In this document: in pieces, positions 13,470-24,871 of the stretch
How the letters are laid out: every line of letters begins with the position of its first letter
How positions within the stretch are numbered: the stretch's first letter is position 1
Source of the DNA: Heliocidaris tuberculata
Taxonomy: Eukaryota > Echinodermata > Echinoidea > Camarodonta > Echinometridae
Direction of reading: 5' to 3'
Assembly: GCA_025618425.1 (NCBI GenBank)
Contig: CM046842.1
Location: forward strand, 30,059,581 to 30,123,580
DNA length: 64,000 nucleotides
The notes under the pieces: generated by a model
Seen by the model: only the letters and a program-made list of their open reading frames with translations
The model's database searches: none
What the model was told of the DNA's origin: nothing
Program-made: the position numbers and the translations under genes

Positions 13470-14031
13470 CCATGGTCTCACTGGTCTTACGACCGACTGC
13501 CGACTTCCGACTTCCGACAACCACTGATCGGCAGTTGGTTGTCTAGAGATCGCAAAGAGGTCTTCGTCAATCTTTATTTGGTTGTCAGCGGTCGGCAACT
13601 GGTTGCCGGAGCATTTTGGTCAGCTGAAGGTTTGCACTGCAGCATCGAAAATCTTTCGCCGACCAAACTGGTTGTGGGGAGGTTTTTCTTGCTTTTCTAA
13701 AGGTGGGCGACAGGTCTGATCGCCGACTTATCTTTAATTCTCGTCGACCATCGTCGAGCGGATTTGGGTTGAAAATAAGGTCTGCGAATGATCGTGGAAT
13801 AATAAACGACCATTCGCCGATTGATTCCCAAACCATGACAGAGCACCGACAACAAACAGTAATCAAAAACACCCCCAAAGACTTTCATGATTGTGATGAA
13901 CGGCGACTATCCTGCAAGCGATCGGCAACTCATCGCGGACAAATGTTTCTTCCAGATTGGTTGTCGATGGTCGGAGCCTTTTTTGGTTGTCAAAAGTCGG
14001 CAGCCGGTCGTAAGGCCAGTGAGACCATGGC
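13470..14031. mobile_element. Inverted-repeat transposon CCATGGTCTCACTGG
   Basis: About 560 bp. The left end is CCATGGTCTCACTGGTCTTA, continuing CGACCG; the right end is CGGTCGTAAGGCCAGTGAGA, then CCATGG. Subterminal GACCGACTGCCGAC and GTTGTC motifs are repeated. The open frames inside are not recognisable proteins. Confidence 0.75.
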
Positions 14032-14275
14032 TTTAGGTCAGGGGCGGTGGAGCGTCTTTCAAAGTGGGGGGGGGGGGGGGCACCAGCAAAAATAAAGGCA
14101 CTTTGGGGAGGGAGGGGCACCTATACAAGGGGTGAACATAAAGCGAAAAGGGACTATTTTGTGACATTGGTATTACACTATACAGTCTAATATTATCAAG
14201 CATCACCTTTTTCCTTTTTATTGGGGTTCTGGTCACTACCTTCAACTTCCCTGTTTAGGAATTGTGTGTAATGGT

Positions 14276-14447
14276 CAGGGGCGGCGCCAGGGTATTTAAA
14301 TAGGGGGGGGGGCAAAATGACGCGTATAGAAAGTCGCACGTCGAGGGTCTTGAAATAACAAATAGGACTATAACAGTTATATCATAATTCCATGGCCTAG
14401 CCTTCTCTTCTCAATTTCCCCTTCTCTTTCTCCTTTTCCCCCCTTCT

Positions 14448-14479
<32 letters not shown>

Positions 14480-14537
14480 GCTCGCTTGAAAAATGATAGG
14501 GGCGGCCGCCCCCTGCCCCCCTGTAGCGCCGCCCCGG
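14276..14537. mobile_element. hAT-type MITE with 8-bp target duplication
   Basis: A 262-bp element has ends CAGGGGCGGCGCCAG and, as complement, CCGGGGCGGCGCTAC. It is flanked by the perfect direct repeat GTAATGGT at 14268-14275 and 14538-14545. An 8-bp duplication and CAGGGG-type ends are typical of hAT elements. The interior holds poly-T and G runs and no coding region. Confidence 0.85.
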
Positions 14538-15609
14538 GTAATGGTCTAACGATTCATGTGCGAGCGAGCGAGCGAAGCGAGTGAGAAAAAAAACAAATTG
14601 ACTTTTTTTTCTGATGCTGAAGTCCTTGAGTTATACATTATTTACAGCGATGTAATGAAAATGACAACAAATTCATTTTGGGGAATCTCGAATGATCTTT
14701 TAATTTGTACATTAAACCTGTCGTTTTCTTTAGGATTACACTGATATATAACATACTTTATGCAATCTGCTTGATTTCATTATATACTGTAAGAGCTAGC
14801 GAGCGTAGCGAGCGAGTTATGATGGGGACATTTTCAGAAAATATTGACCTTACTTCGTGTAATTATTGGCACATTCGAGGGAGCCGAATGAGTTGCTTGG
14901 GGGAGGGGGTGGGTACTGTGCTCCTTTTGCCCCCAGTTCACTGCAAAGCCGCACCGATTCTTTGAAGCTAGATATGGCTCTTTTGGTTTAAAAAAAAAAA
15001 GTTGGAAAAGTAGGTAAAAGGGGGCACTTATAAGAAGAGGAAAGGGCTCTTATCAGAGGTAGAAAGGAGCACTCACTTAGAATAGGTGAAAAAGGGCAAC
15101 TGTCAGAAGTGAAAAAAAAAAACAAAAACAACAACAACAAAAAAGCACACTTATCAAAGGAGAAAAGGACATAATAATATTAGAGAGAAAAAGAGGCAAT
15201 ATTTTGATTCGAAAAGAGGCACTTACCAGAAGGAGAAAAGGATACTTATTAGAGAGACAGGGTGGCAATTATCAAATTTGAAAAGGGGCACTTATCATAA
15301 GTAAAGAGGGGGCAATATTAAAAGAAGAGAAAAGGGCTCTTATCAGAGGTGGAAAGGAGCACTTATATGAGGTGAAAAGGGGCTTTTATGAGAAGAGGAA
15401 AAGGGCATATCATAGAAGGGAACGGGGTCAACTATCAGAAGTAAAAATGCACTTATCAAAGGAGAAAAGGGCATATATATGAGAGAAAACGGGGCAATAT
15501 TTAGATTCGAAAATGGTCACTTTTCAGAAAGAGAATAGGATATTCATCATAGAAATAAGGTGGCAACTATATCATATTTCGAAAGGGGCACTTTTCAGAA
15601 GGCGAAAAA

Positions 15610-15795
15610 AGGGGACTTATCAGAAGGGGAAAGGGTACTTATCAGAAGGGGAAAGGGTACTTATCAGAAGGGGAAAGGGTACTTATCAAAAGGGGAAAGG
15701 GTACTTATCAGAAGGGGAAAGGGTACTTATCAGAAGGGGAAAGGGTACTTATCAGAAGGGGAAAGGGTACTTATTAGAAAGGAAAAGGGGCACTT
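15610..15795. repeat. 22-bp minisatellite
   Basis: About eight near-perfect copies of ACTTATCAGAAGGGGAAAGGGT. They are embedded in a wider irregular field (about 14990-15890) of GGGGCACTTATCAGAAGG-like degenerate units. The open frame it creates (EGERVLIRRGKGTYQKGKGY) is an artefact. Confidence 0.9.
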
Positions 15796-16109
15796 TTAGT
15801 AGATAAAAATGGGCACTTATCAGAGAGAAAGGCGGCATTTTTCAGAAATAAAAAGGGCACTTTTGGGGTACTTAAAAAATGTGCATCTGTCTGGCATATT
15901 AGGGCAGTAAACTGAGCTATTTCTAGTTCTCATATTTTATCTCGTATATTTTGATGCAGCAAAATTGCATTTTCATTAAGATAAAGTGTCAATTTTAGAA
16001 AATTGAAAGTTGATATTTGGGCAATCGACGACCTCATGGCGAAATTGTGCTTAGCCTATCCTTTTCTTCTCCTCCAGTATTTCCTATATGCATTATGAAC
16101 CCTTTTTCA

Positions 16110-16350
16110 TTTTCGGAAATACGAATCCTATTAATCTTCGGAATTAAGAACCCTATATTGCATTTTCGGAATTATGAACCTTCGGATAAACGACCCTTCG
16201 GAATAACGCACCTTCGGAATTATGAACCTTCGTAATAATGAACCTTCAGAATTATGGAACCTTCAAAATTATGCAACAAAATATGGTAGGAATTATGAAC
16301 CCTCTGGTATTGGAATTTAGTATTTCGGAATTATGAACCTCCGGAGAAAC
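16110..16350. repeat. CGGAATTATGAACCTT short tandem repeat
   Basis: Irregular 14-18-bp units of TTCGGAATTATGAACC with variants (AACGACCC, AACGCACC). It lies just after the 15-kb minisatellite field. Confidence 0.8.
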
Positions 16351-17057
16351 GAACCTTTGAAAAAAGTTCCCCGAGAATACATCACCCCACCACAATATCA
16401 GTTTCATAGGCCTACATGTGTTTAGTGTAAATAATTCTGATGGATTGAATAAAACCTTTTTTCCTTCTTATTCAAGATCGTCTTTTCGCCATGATGTAGT
16501 TTTGTTTAAGCGTATAATTTTTTTATCAGCTCACAATAATAAAAAATAAAAATAAAAGATAAATGCCAGTTTAGAATCTATATTTATATTGGGAAACTAT
16601 TTTTGTAAAATCATTTACAAATTTGAAGCTGCAAAATGATACCTTGATGCAATGAAAAGTAATTCTATTCATTTGTTAACATTTTTTTGTTCTTCATATA
16701 AAATTATGCTTGTGCAGTGATCACATCTTCCAACTCCGGCATGATCAGTATGAAGTGAATCTGATAAAAACACTGAAGAACAACTGCTTTATCTTAGTAC
16801 ATTATCACTTACAGATCGTTTTTTTTTCCCTCTAGTTTTTCAGAGATCTTTGGGGTAAAAAAGAACTGAAAATGTAATGACATTTTCCTTGGTTTTTGGT
16901 TTTGTTTCTCCGAGGACTCTCGCGGAGGAGTCGGAGCGAAATAGGAACGAAAAATGTGATAACTTTTTTTTTTACCTCACTTGTCAGAGATTTTTCGACT
17001 TGCGCCCTCTGCGGCAAGAAAATCCTGAATTTTAATTTTCTTATTATTTTGTTTTAA

Positions 17058-17417
17058 GTGTACCAACCACCTGAAAAAAGAATTTGTATACTGCTAGGAA
17101 GTATAAAATTAACCTCAAAGAACTTTATCTGAAATTCTATAGGTCAACAGTATAGGAGTATGAAGGAAATAAAGGATAACATGAAGGTGCTCGCGCAGAA
17201 CCGAACCTCCAAGTTGGGTTCCACGCGAGCGCTCTTATTGGTGAGCGCGTACGGGTGCGTTGTAGTCTACTCACGAGTCGCTTTTATGGTTATAAAGAGT
17301 ATAATTAAACTTGTAATATCTCTTTATAGAAGTGATATTCGAAGCCCATATTTGGAATATCGTAGAATAACATGGAACCTCTAACAGAGTAAAATATTTT
17401 TTGGAGATTGGTACCCT
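17058..17417 (+). mobile_element. GTACC MITE (TTAA target), copy 1
   Basis: Ends are GTGTACCAACCACCTGAAAA and, as complement, AAAGGGTACCAATCTCC, with TTAA on both sides. Internal motifs are AGTATAAAATTAACCTCAAA and GAGTATGAAGGAAATAAAGG. It forms an inverted pair with the next copy. Confidence 0.8.
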
Positions 17418-17837
17418 TTAATCATCATCATCATCAATATCAATACCGTCATAAACATGGGCGAAAATTTGCAGGAAATTCTTTTCATCACGGGGGGGGG
17501 GGGGGGGGGGGGGGGAGCATAACAATAGGTCTTCCCCCTGATGAATAGAACTGCATAACACATATCCAACACAGGTCATAAATATCATCATCATCATCAT
17601 CATCACCATCCTTACCATGGGCCGAGGAACTGGGGGGGGGGGGGGGGGCTGCAGCCCCCCTTTTTTTAGTAGACACATTTCATAAAACCTTGGAAAAAAG
17701 GTTTGAAAATTGTCATTAATTAGTGATACCAAATCACCCCCCCCCCCCACTTTCAAAAATGCTCCGTGGCCCCTGCCCAAGCACAGACCTTAGTTTGACA
17801 CTTTATTAAAAAATATTGTATCTTTAGAGAAGCTTAA

Positions 17838-18202
17838 AGGGTACCAATCACCAAACATGATTTTGCTCTGTATGTTAGAGGTTGCATGTTGTTATACTAT
17901 ATTCAAAATATGGGCTTCAAATATTGATTCTATAAAGAGATATTGCAATTTTAATTACACTCTCTATAAGCGTAAAAGCGACTCATGAGTAGACTACTCC
18001 ACACACCCGTACGCGCTCGCCAAGGTAAAGGCTCGCGAGGAACCAAACTCTGAGTTCGGTTCCGCGGGAGCATTTTCATCTTATCCTTTATTTCTTCATA
18101 CTCATTAACTGTTGACCTATAGAATACCAGACAAAGTTCTTTGAGGTTCATTTTATACTTTCTAGATGTACACAAATCATTTTTTTAGGTGATTGGTACA
18201 CT
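17838..18202 (-). mobile_element. GTACC MITE, copy 2
   Basis: The reverse orientation of the preceding copy, from AGGGTACCAATCACC to GGTGATTGGTACACT, flanked by TTAA at 17834-17837 and 18203-18206. Between the two copies are poly-G/poly-C runs and ATC repeats. Confidence 0.85.
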
Positions 18203-18209
18203 TTAACCT

Positions 18210-18830
18210 GGGGGGTGATTCACTAACTGGGATCGATATCATTCCTAAAATCAATTTTCGGGATTGATTTCATTCCCAGCTTAAAATTAATTCCACCTTA
18301 CTGATTCACTAAATCGCTTTTAGGATGGAATGAATTTTATCATGAATATATATGAGCGCAAATGAATATTTACGAGCGCACTCATTCCAACCAATCAACG
18401 TACTCAAATTTCAGTCACCGCCCCTCAGTCACCCGACCTAATTCTCTACTTAGCGCGTAGCTAGTGCGCGTTACCTAGCTACTGCATTAATTGCGCGCAC
18501 GCATCGACTGGACATACACAGGGCTAGGCCATGGGCTTATGGCTAGGGCAATGGGTGTGCAGGCTAGGCAGGCACAGCGTAGCCGCGCCCAGGTTGGGGC
18601 GCGGGCGGGCATATGCAGTGGAGTGACCGTTTGTGATTGTCATGTTAGGAGCGATCCGGATCACTCCCAACCTTAAAATCAATTCAGAGGCTGGAATCAA
18701 TCCCAAATATCTTAGTGAATCAGTCACTAAAAGCGATATCGCTCTTAGGATGGATATTGTTCCTAAAATTGATTTTTTTCTTATTTGGGATTAATTTTAG
18801 CCGTTAGTGAATCACCCCCCAGAGTTCCTA
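18210..18830. mobile_element. Inverted-repeat transposon GGGGGGTGATTCACTAAC
   Basis: About 620 bp with ends GGGGGGTGATTCACTAAC and the complement of GTTAGTGAATCACCCCCC. Subterminal repeats of GGATTGATT and CCTAAAAT are present. The interior is GC-rich (18460-18640) and non-coding. No target duplication was identified. Confidence 0.8.
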
Positions 18831-18949
18831 CTGGTTGTGTCAGGAGCAGAGAAGGGCCTGTGGTAGTCTTACAATTCAGACTCTCCATTACGCGTTTCGA
18901 CTGACAAGGGTGGGTGCCTGCATACTAATCCTTAACCCATCACCGTCCT

Positions 18950-19095
18950 CATTTACATCCTCATCATCATTATCACCTTCATCACCATCATCACTATCAC
19001 CATCACCATCACCATCAATCGTCATCAGCATCAACATCATCACCATCATTATCATCATGATGATCATCATCATCACCATTGGTATACCTGTCATC
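18950..19095. repeat. CAT/ATC microsatellite
   Basis: Imperfect CATCAC/CATCAT trinucleotide and hexanucleotide repeats. A related longer tract is at 20335-20600, also with ATGATC palindromes. Confidence 0.85.
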
Positions 19096-19539
19096 AGTAG
19101 TTTACTTTAAGAAAACATGATTAAAAGTTAGAAAATGGTAAAAATCATCTATTTTTTAAAAACCTTTTAGTGATATATAGCCTATAAATTGTCCATTTTT
19201 AGATTGCTTATCTGGAAGTAAAATATCCAAAGTTTTTCCAGGATTTCTATAGAAATTAAACTTAAAAGGTCCATTGATCATTTTTCATTGAAAAAACACA
19301 AAGAAGAACCCAAGTCCTGCAAATTAGAATGAAAACAAAGCTGCTGCTACATGTATCTCATGAACAAAATGTAACATGAGTACTCCAACGTGAGTAACCA
19401 TTATTCCTGTGAAATCTGGAAAAATTATGGGTCCAGTAATTTCTAATTGTCACCCAGTCAGTCTCCCTAGCATGGTTCTTTGGAAAGGGTTACGTAATTT
19501 TTCAAGAAAGATTCATATTAACACACTTTTCATTTAAAG

Positions 19540-20115
19540 GAAACCCTGGGGAAAAAACAAATTTAAATGAAAAGAGAGGATAGAGAGAAGCAATTTAAAA
19601 AAAGTTGCATCAAAATTGGTTCAGAAATGAGAAAGTTATGAAAGTTTGAAAAATCTCAATTTACTTTCTATGGCGATCCTCCAATTGGCAATGTTGCTTC
19701 AAAGTGACAGGTTTAGTAGTACAACTCTCCTTTTGTTTTGTACACAAAATTTCATATTTTCTCCATTATCTCTAAAGATGCTGCTTGTCTTTTTGTGAAC
19801 TCAACATATGTTGTGTCAAATACATTTCCCCATGACATATCTTGAGCTAAGAAGGAGACAAGCTGCACCTTGGGAGATAATGGGGAAAATATGAAATTTA
19901 ATGAAACATATGGAGAGTTGTACTACTAAACCTGTCACTTTGAAGCAACATTGCCAATTTGAGGATCACCATAGAAAGTAAATTGAGACTTTTCAAACTT
20001 TCATAAGTTTCTCATTTCTTAACTGATTTTGATGGAACTTTTAAAAATTGCTTCTCTCTATCCTCCCTTTTTATTAAAAATGATTTTTCCCCAGGCTTTC
20101 ATTCTCCTTTAAGCT
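19540..20115. mobile_element. Long hairpin element
   Basis: This is a near-continuous inverted repeat. Left-arm motifs AGAAAGTTATGAAAGTTTG, CAATTGGCAATGTTGCTTC and AAAGTGACAGGTTTAGTAG reappear in reverse order and complement at 19905-20030. The ends are AAAGGAAACCCTGGGG and CCCCAGGCTTTCATTCTCCT. It is non-coding. Confidence 0.75.
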
Positions 20116-20807
20116 CTCTTTGCAATTTATGCATGTCCAAATCATGTAACATAACCGACACATTAGTTAGGCTAGCAGTAATTACTCTTCCTCTTCTAAG
20201 GTTTGGTTCTATGTATAGGTAATCCAATATGTATGCATTGTGTTAACTAAAACCGATACCTGTAATAAGAGAATAAGAGCTGAAGATGCAACTTTTCCTC
20301 TTCACATGTAATGTAAGTAACCGTAGAATTGCCCATCATCATAATTACCATCAATCATCATCATCATCATTATCATCACCATCATCACCAATTGCCAACA
20401 TAAGCATCACCATTATCATGATGATCATCATCACCATCATTCATCATAAATTACCATCATCGCCATCATCACCACCACCATTATCACCTTCATTATCATC
20501 ATTATCATCACCATCATGATTATCATTACCATTATCATTATCACCATCACCACCATCACCATCATGATCATTATCATCATCATTACCATCATCATCCCCA
20601 TTAACAAAACAAATGCCTAAAAACTAGCATTGTATATAATAACAATGTACATTATACAATGTATGACATTTATTTAGACACCATCAGAATAAAGATAAAG
20701 AAAAAGAACAAAAACAGGAAACAAACATATTAGAAAAATTGAAACAAAATTTTACATTTAATACAACAGAGTTGTACATAGACAAAGTTTGGGGGGAATT
20801 TTTTAAC

Positions 20808-20965
20808 AAGAAGGATCAGTGGTATAGCAGTGGACTCATAACCAGGGGGTCCTGGGTTCAGAACGTCATCGCTAAAGATGGGATAACAAAACTGGAGCGC
20901 CAGGAGTGGCATACGTGCCAGACATGAGTGCTAAACAAGAACCCATTATGATTATTATCACAACT
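20808..20965 (+). mobile_element. tRNA-derived SINE, internally deleted
   Basis: The head is GTGGTATAGCAGTGGACTC and GGGTCCTGGGTTCAGAACG. It jumps directly to the 3' end GGAGCGCCAGGAGTGGC, TGCCAGACATGAGTGC, with an ATTATTATCA tail, so most of the body is missing compared with the copy at 24531. Confidence 0.7.
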
Positions 20966-21485
20966 GCTCCAATTCCTTTTAGTAAGGCATTGGTCTTTAA
21001 TGACCAACTCCCTCAGTTGGGATTTAAAGCCATAGGTCCACTAGCTGCATATCCACAAGCATATTGTTGTTTTTGACAGCAGTCAGCTGGAATAAGAGAC
21101 AATCAATTCATAAATATTCTTATCAGAAAACAGAGAGAAAATGGGTTGGGCTTGTAATATCAGAGTCAACTTGCCCACATAAAACATAATTTATGCTGTC
21201 ATTAACCACGCCTAACTCGGCTTGACATTCATAGCTACAAGGAAACTCAGGGCCTATGTAGTGATAGTCTACAGTCAAGATACTTCAGACCCTGCATCAA
21301 CTGTTATGCCTGCGTATGCAAACTGAATAATTTAGCCATGGATGATTTCATCAATTTTTCTACGGTACGAAAATGTATTTACAAATCTACACAACATACA
21401 TAATTCACAACCTCTTTCGGAAGGATGAACCTAAAACAGCAAGGAGTATTTTGTAAGCGAAACGGATCACAAGATATTTTTTATC

Positions 21486-21627
21486 AGGGCCCTCTTCCAT
21501 AAAACTTTTACCAGTAACAATTTACAATAATTGTTATAAGCTACTGAAACAACTGCATTTGATTGGCTGAGAGCAACTTTGTCTTGGATCTGTGGCAGTT
21601 GCTAGTTTTATGAAACAGGGCCCAGGT
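21486..21627. mobile_element. GGGCCC hairpin MITE
   Basis: The ends CAGGGCCCTCTTCCATAAAA and TTTTATGAAACAGGGCCC enclose ATTGTTATAAGCTACTGAAA and GATTGGCTGAGAGCAA. Related elements follow: 21655-21822 (GGGCCCCTGTAACACAAAGG to GGGGCCC) and 22002-22150 (GGGCCTTCTTGCACAAAAAT to GCAAGAGGGCCC). Confidence 0.75.
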
Positions 21628-22424
21628 CCTGTACCACCATTGCAGGACTTTATCATCAGGGCCCCTGTAACACAAAGGTTTGCCAACCACTGCAAATTTG
21701 AAACAACGATTCTGATTGGTTAATGGTCAGCCTTTTGAACAATATGTGCATGCAACAATGATCTGGACTGGTCATTGCCATTTTGCAACTGATTGCAAAG
21801 CTTTTTTGTTAATGGGGCCCAATTGTGCACAAAGGATATGGTAGCATTACTAAGGCCCTACGCTGAGACAATATCCATTTCAAATGAAGCACCAAAGAGT
21901 ACCGAGTTCGCACCACAGGACATCAGGCCAAAATTTCTTGCTTACTGACTTCATTCACAATTGATGAAAAACTGTTGCATTGTCATCATATAGTGATACC
22001 AGGGCCTTCTTGCACAAAAATTTGCGATTAGACGCAACTCGAAAAATTAAATGGAAGTCCAAAATACGCGATCCTGACTGGTTGAAAATGAAGTTGCGTT
22101 GAATTTCTTGAGGTTCGTTTAATTGTAACTTCTAATGCAAGAGGGCCCAGAAGCTAAAGTAAAATATGTCGTAGGAAAGTGGCGGATCGAGGGAGGGGAC
22201 ACACTGGTCCATAAAGAATGGTCCATGAGGAACCCCCCTTGAACCCCAGCGTGATATACAATAGGTACACTGTGCCCCTATAATTGTCTTCTTGCACCCC
22301 CCCTTCAAATTTTCTCCCCAATGTTCTGCACTGTGCCCCCTCCCACTGTACCAAATCCTGGTTGTGCTCCTGTCGTGCGGGATGCATGTCACAGAATTTT
22401 CTTTTTGCAACCTAGCTTCTGCAT

Positions 22425-22500
22425 TTCAGGAGCATCCTTCTGGAGTCGTCAAACAACAGATTATAATTCTCATGGGCGTTCCTTATCGACTACAGTCTCA
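22425..22500 (-). pseudogene. Decayed duplicate of BAF53 terminal exon end and 3' UTR
   Basis: The minus strand reads TVVDKERP followed by TGA at 22470-22472, against [11 protein letters not shown] at 22585-22587. Similarity continues past the stop for about 60 bp. The spacing between the two stops is 115 bp, close to the period of the arrays around exon f. Confidence 0.75.
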
Positions 22501-22584
22501 CATTTCACAAAAGAGCCTAATCATAACCTCGCTTCGGTATTTTAGGTGCATCCTTCCGCAGTTGTAAACCAAGGGATTAGTTTC

Positions 22585-22665
22585 TCAAGGGCATTTCTTG
22601 TCGACTACTGTCTTCCCTTGTTCCTCATACTCCTGTTTAGATATCCACATCTGTTGGAATGTACC
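22585..22665 (-). CDS. ACTL6A: BAF53/ACTL6-like terminal exon g
   Basis: This is the last coding exon, of 27 codons including stop. It reads [20 protein letters not shown] and ends VDKKCP followed by TGA. It matches the BAF53 C terminus [26 protein letters not shown]; the terminal KCP is typical of the family. The acceptor is CCCTACAG. The seven exons total 740 nt including the stop, about the last 57 percent of a ~429-residue protein. Just beyond the stop codon (22425-22500) is a decayed tandem copy of the end of this exon and of the 3' untranslated region. No convincing poly-A site could be assigned. Confidence 0.95.
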   Translation of the reverse strand, partial: GTFQQMWISKQEYEEQGKTVVDKKCP

Positions 22666-22912
22666 CTGTAGGGGAGAACGGAAATAAAAATAAAGAAAAA
22701 GAAATTTTTTTCATTCATTTAAAGAGAAGATTGAGTTATGGTAAATATATCAATTTATTTATTTATCTTTGTCAGTTAGATTAAATTGGCAACATTAATC
22801 AAGTTAAGAATCCCTATTTTGGTCCCAGATTTGCTTCTCTCTTGGTGTCACATATTCCTGACATAGTTCATAGATACCTAGAAAAGATTTTCTTAATTTA
22901 GTAGAATGATAA

Positions 22913-23329
22913 GAACTAAAATATTCAAATTGGCAATACATTTCCGATCAGTATAAACAAATTCGAACTTCCTAGTGATGCCAGTAAGGAGCAACCCTTC
23001 CAAAAGCCTGATGTTTTTTTTAACGATAGGATAAGCAGTAAGATGACAAAATTGGCAAAACATAGTCCCATTTGTATAAATAAATGTTGGAGCTTTTGGG
23101 TGATGACAGTACAGAGCCATCCTATCCACTAGATTGCTGTTTGAAAATACGATAAGCAATGAAATGATCATTGGCGAAACCTAGTCCCATCTATATAAAT
23201 AAATGTTGGAGCTTTCTGGTGATACCAGTAAAAGAGTCATTAGATTGGTCTTTTGGAATAGGATAAGCAGTAAAATGTTTAAATTGGCAACATATAGTCC
23301 CATCTATAAACATAAATGTTGGAGCTTAC
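22913..23329. repeat. ~113-124 bp tandem array carrying exon f tail
   Basis: Three degraded units and the functional one repeat the motif ATAAATGTTGGAGCTT-(donor region)-exon tail. The GGAGC landmark lies at about 22965 (variant), 23089, 23208 and 23321, a period of 113-124 bp. In the decayed units the donor GTAAGC has become, for example, CCAAAAGC or CAGAAAGC on the coding strand. Only the last unit keeps a usable donor. Confidence 0.75.
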
Positions 23330-23440
23330 CAGTGAAGCCAGTATGGAGCCACCTATCCAGGAGCTGAATCTTCTCTCTGTTGAACTGAACCTCTTTTCTG
23401 ATGAACTGGTGCTGGAGTAGATCAGTTTCAGCTTCATATT
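23330..23440 (-). CDS. ACTL6A: BAF53/ACTL6-like exon f
   Basis: This exon of 37 codons reads NMKLKLIYSS, a serine-rich stretch, then ERRFSSWIGGSILASL. The end matches the family signature ERRFSSWIGGSILASL exactly, and the start matches SMRLKLI. The donor is GTAAGC and the acceptor TGGTCAG; phase 0 on both sides. Compared with vertebrate BAF53 (LIANNTTVERRFSSW) it carries about 8 extra residues that look like an internal duplication: KRFSSTERRFSS. Both exon edges are embedded in ~120-bp tandem arrays that repeat decayed copies of the exon head and the exon tail. Confidence 0.93.
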
Positions 23441-24020
23441 CTGACCAATCAAAACACAGGATAGAAAGATGATACTGACAAAGTGGAAAAACTGACCAAC
23501 AGGAGAGAGTGTAATAAATATGGGTCATTAGAGAATTGCTGGAGTAAAAAAAGCTTTATCTCTGACCAATCAAAAGACAGTATATAAGGAGGATAATGAG
23601 AAAATGGAAAAAAATTGACCAATGGGAGGGAGTGTAATAAGTAAGAATCTTTCAAATTATTGCCAGAGTAAGCTTCATTACTGACCAATAAAAAACATAG
23701 CAATGGCAAAGGGAATGAATCAATGAATCATGTCTGTGACCAATCAATACACAGGATAGAAGGAGGATAATGACAAAGTGAAAGAATCAACCAATGGGAG
23801 AGACTGTAATAAATAAGAATCCTTCAGGTCATTGCAAGAGTAAGTAAGCTTTATCTCTGACCAATCAAAACAAAGGATAGAAAGATGATAATGACAAAGT
23901 GCAAGAACTGACCAATAGGAGGGACTGTTATAAATATTGAGTATTGCTAGAGTAAGTAAGCTTTATCACTGACCAATCAAAACACTGGAAAGAAGGACAA
24001 TGAGAAAGGGAAAGAATCAA
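23441..24020. repeat. ~120 bp tandem array carrying exon f head
   Basis: CTGACCAATCAAAAC-type units start near 23441, 23562, 23681, 23734, 23857 and 23969 (spacings 121, 119, 53, 123, 112). Each unit carries a version of the acceptor and the first ~10-30 bases of exon f (AGCTTCATATTCTGACC in the functional unit, AGCTTTATCTCTGACC in others), followed by about 100 bp of intron. Confidence 0.8.
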
Positions 24021-24237
24021 AGCTAGGGTGATAATATCCAAACCCCTTTGGAAGTGTACAGAGACGTTATATAATAATATGGTGTGTGCTACACAAAAAT
24101 GGGTCCCACTTCTCCTCCTCCTGTTTCATCTTCCCTTTCTCTTTCTTTCTTTCTTCTTCTTTTATTCTTCTTCTTCTTTCTTGGTCTTCATCTTCTTCTT
24201 ATCGTTAGCAATCATCATCATAACTATCATTATTAAT

Positions 24238-24422
24238 GCAGTGAAACCTGTCTATAAAGACCACTCAAGGGAAACAGGAAAAGTGGTCTTTATGAGCAGG
24301 TGGTCTTTATGGACAGGTTCCTTTAATACATGTTGCAATGAAAAATGCTCTTCAAGGGAAACATAAAATGTGGTCTTCATAGACAGGTGGTCTTTCTATA
24401 TAGGTGGTTGCTAAAGCAGGTT
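24238..24422. mobile_element. GACCACCTG MITE, inverted copy
   Basis: This begins GTGAAACCTGTCTATAAAGA and ends GGTTGCTAAAGCAGGTT, the reverse orientation of the copies at 39672 and 56346. It lies in the BAF53 intron between exons e and f. Confidence 0.75.
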
Positions 24423-24530
24423 GGAATGTAGTACCATCATCATGATAGTTGCTTACTTACAAGCATACACATGCTTTCTTAGCAGTAAGGTAAAATAAAC
24501 CATCCAACATTCATCATCATCATCATCAGA

Positions 24531-24830
24531 GGTGTTGTGGTCTAGTGGATAAGTCCCCGGACTGTGAACCACAAGGTACGGGGTTCGAATCCCTGGTGCA
24601 GCACTAGTGTCTTTTGGCAAGACATTAATCTACATTTGCCACACTCGACCCAGGTGAGGTAAATGGGTACCCGCCAGGAATTAATTCCTTGAAATGCTAG
24701 AGCGCTGTTAGAGCAGCCATGCTAAAGCCGGGGTAATAATTGTGGAGTGCCAGGAGTGTCACGTCTGACAGACACGTGCGCAATACAAGAACCCACTATT
24801 ATTATTATTATTATCATTATATCATTATTA
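24531..24830 (+). mobile_element. tRNA-derived SINE
   Basis: The tRNA-like head has A box (TGGTCTAGTGGATAAG) and B box (GGTTCGAATCC) RNA polymerase III motifs. A conserved body follows (CTTTTGGCAAGACATTAATC; GGTAAATGGGTACC; GAGTGCCAGGAGTG-type end) and then an ATT-rich tail. It is the fullest of several copies and lies next to BAF53 exon e. Confidence 0.85.
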
Positions 24831-24871
24831 ATATTGATATTATTATCAATATCGCGATGGGTCCAACTTAC

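Larger units (their letters stand above)
9951..16430. other. Gene-free region of G/C-run repeats
   Basis: This region carries runs of 10 or more G or C (10125, 10338, 11297, 14068, 14310), motifs such as AAAAGTGCCCC, and GAGCGAGCGAAGCGAGTGAG-like stretches at 10785, 14563 and 14795. It looks like eroded transposon families with low-complexity cores. No gene was recognised. Confidence 0.5.

Noticed and set aside
13703..14095. 130-codon plus-strand frame
   Set aside because: Lies within the CCATGGTCTCACTGG inverted-repeat element and mirrors its palindromic GTCGGC/GCCGAC content.
15513..15806. Repeat protein EGERVLIRRGKGTYQKGKGY, or a CRISPR-like array
   Set aside because: The 22-bp units are directly adjacent without spacers and in a eukaryotic genome; it is a minisatellite.
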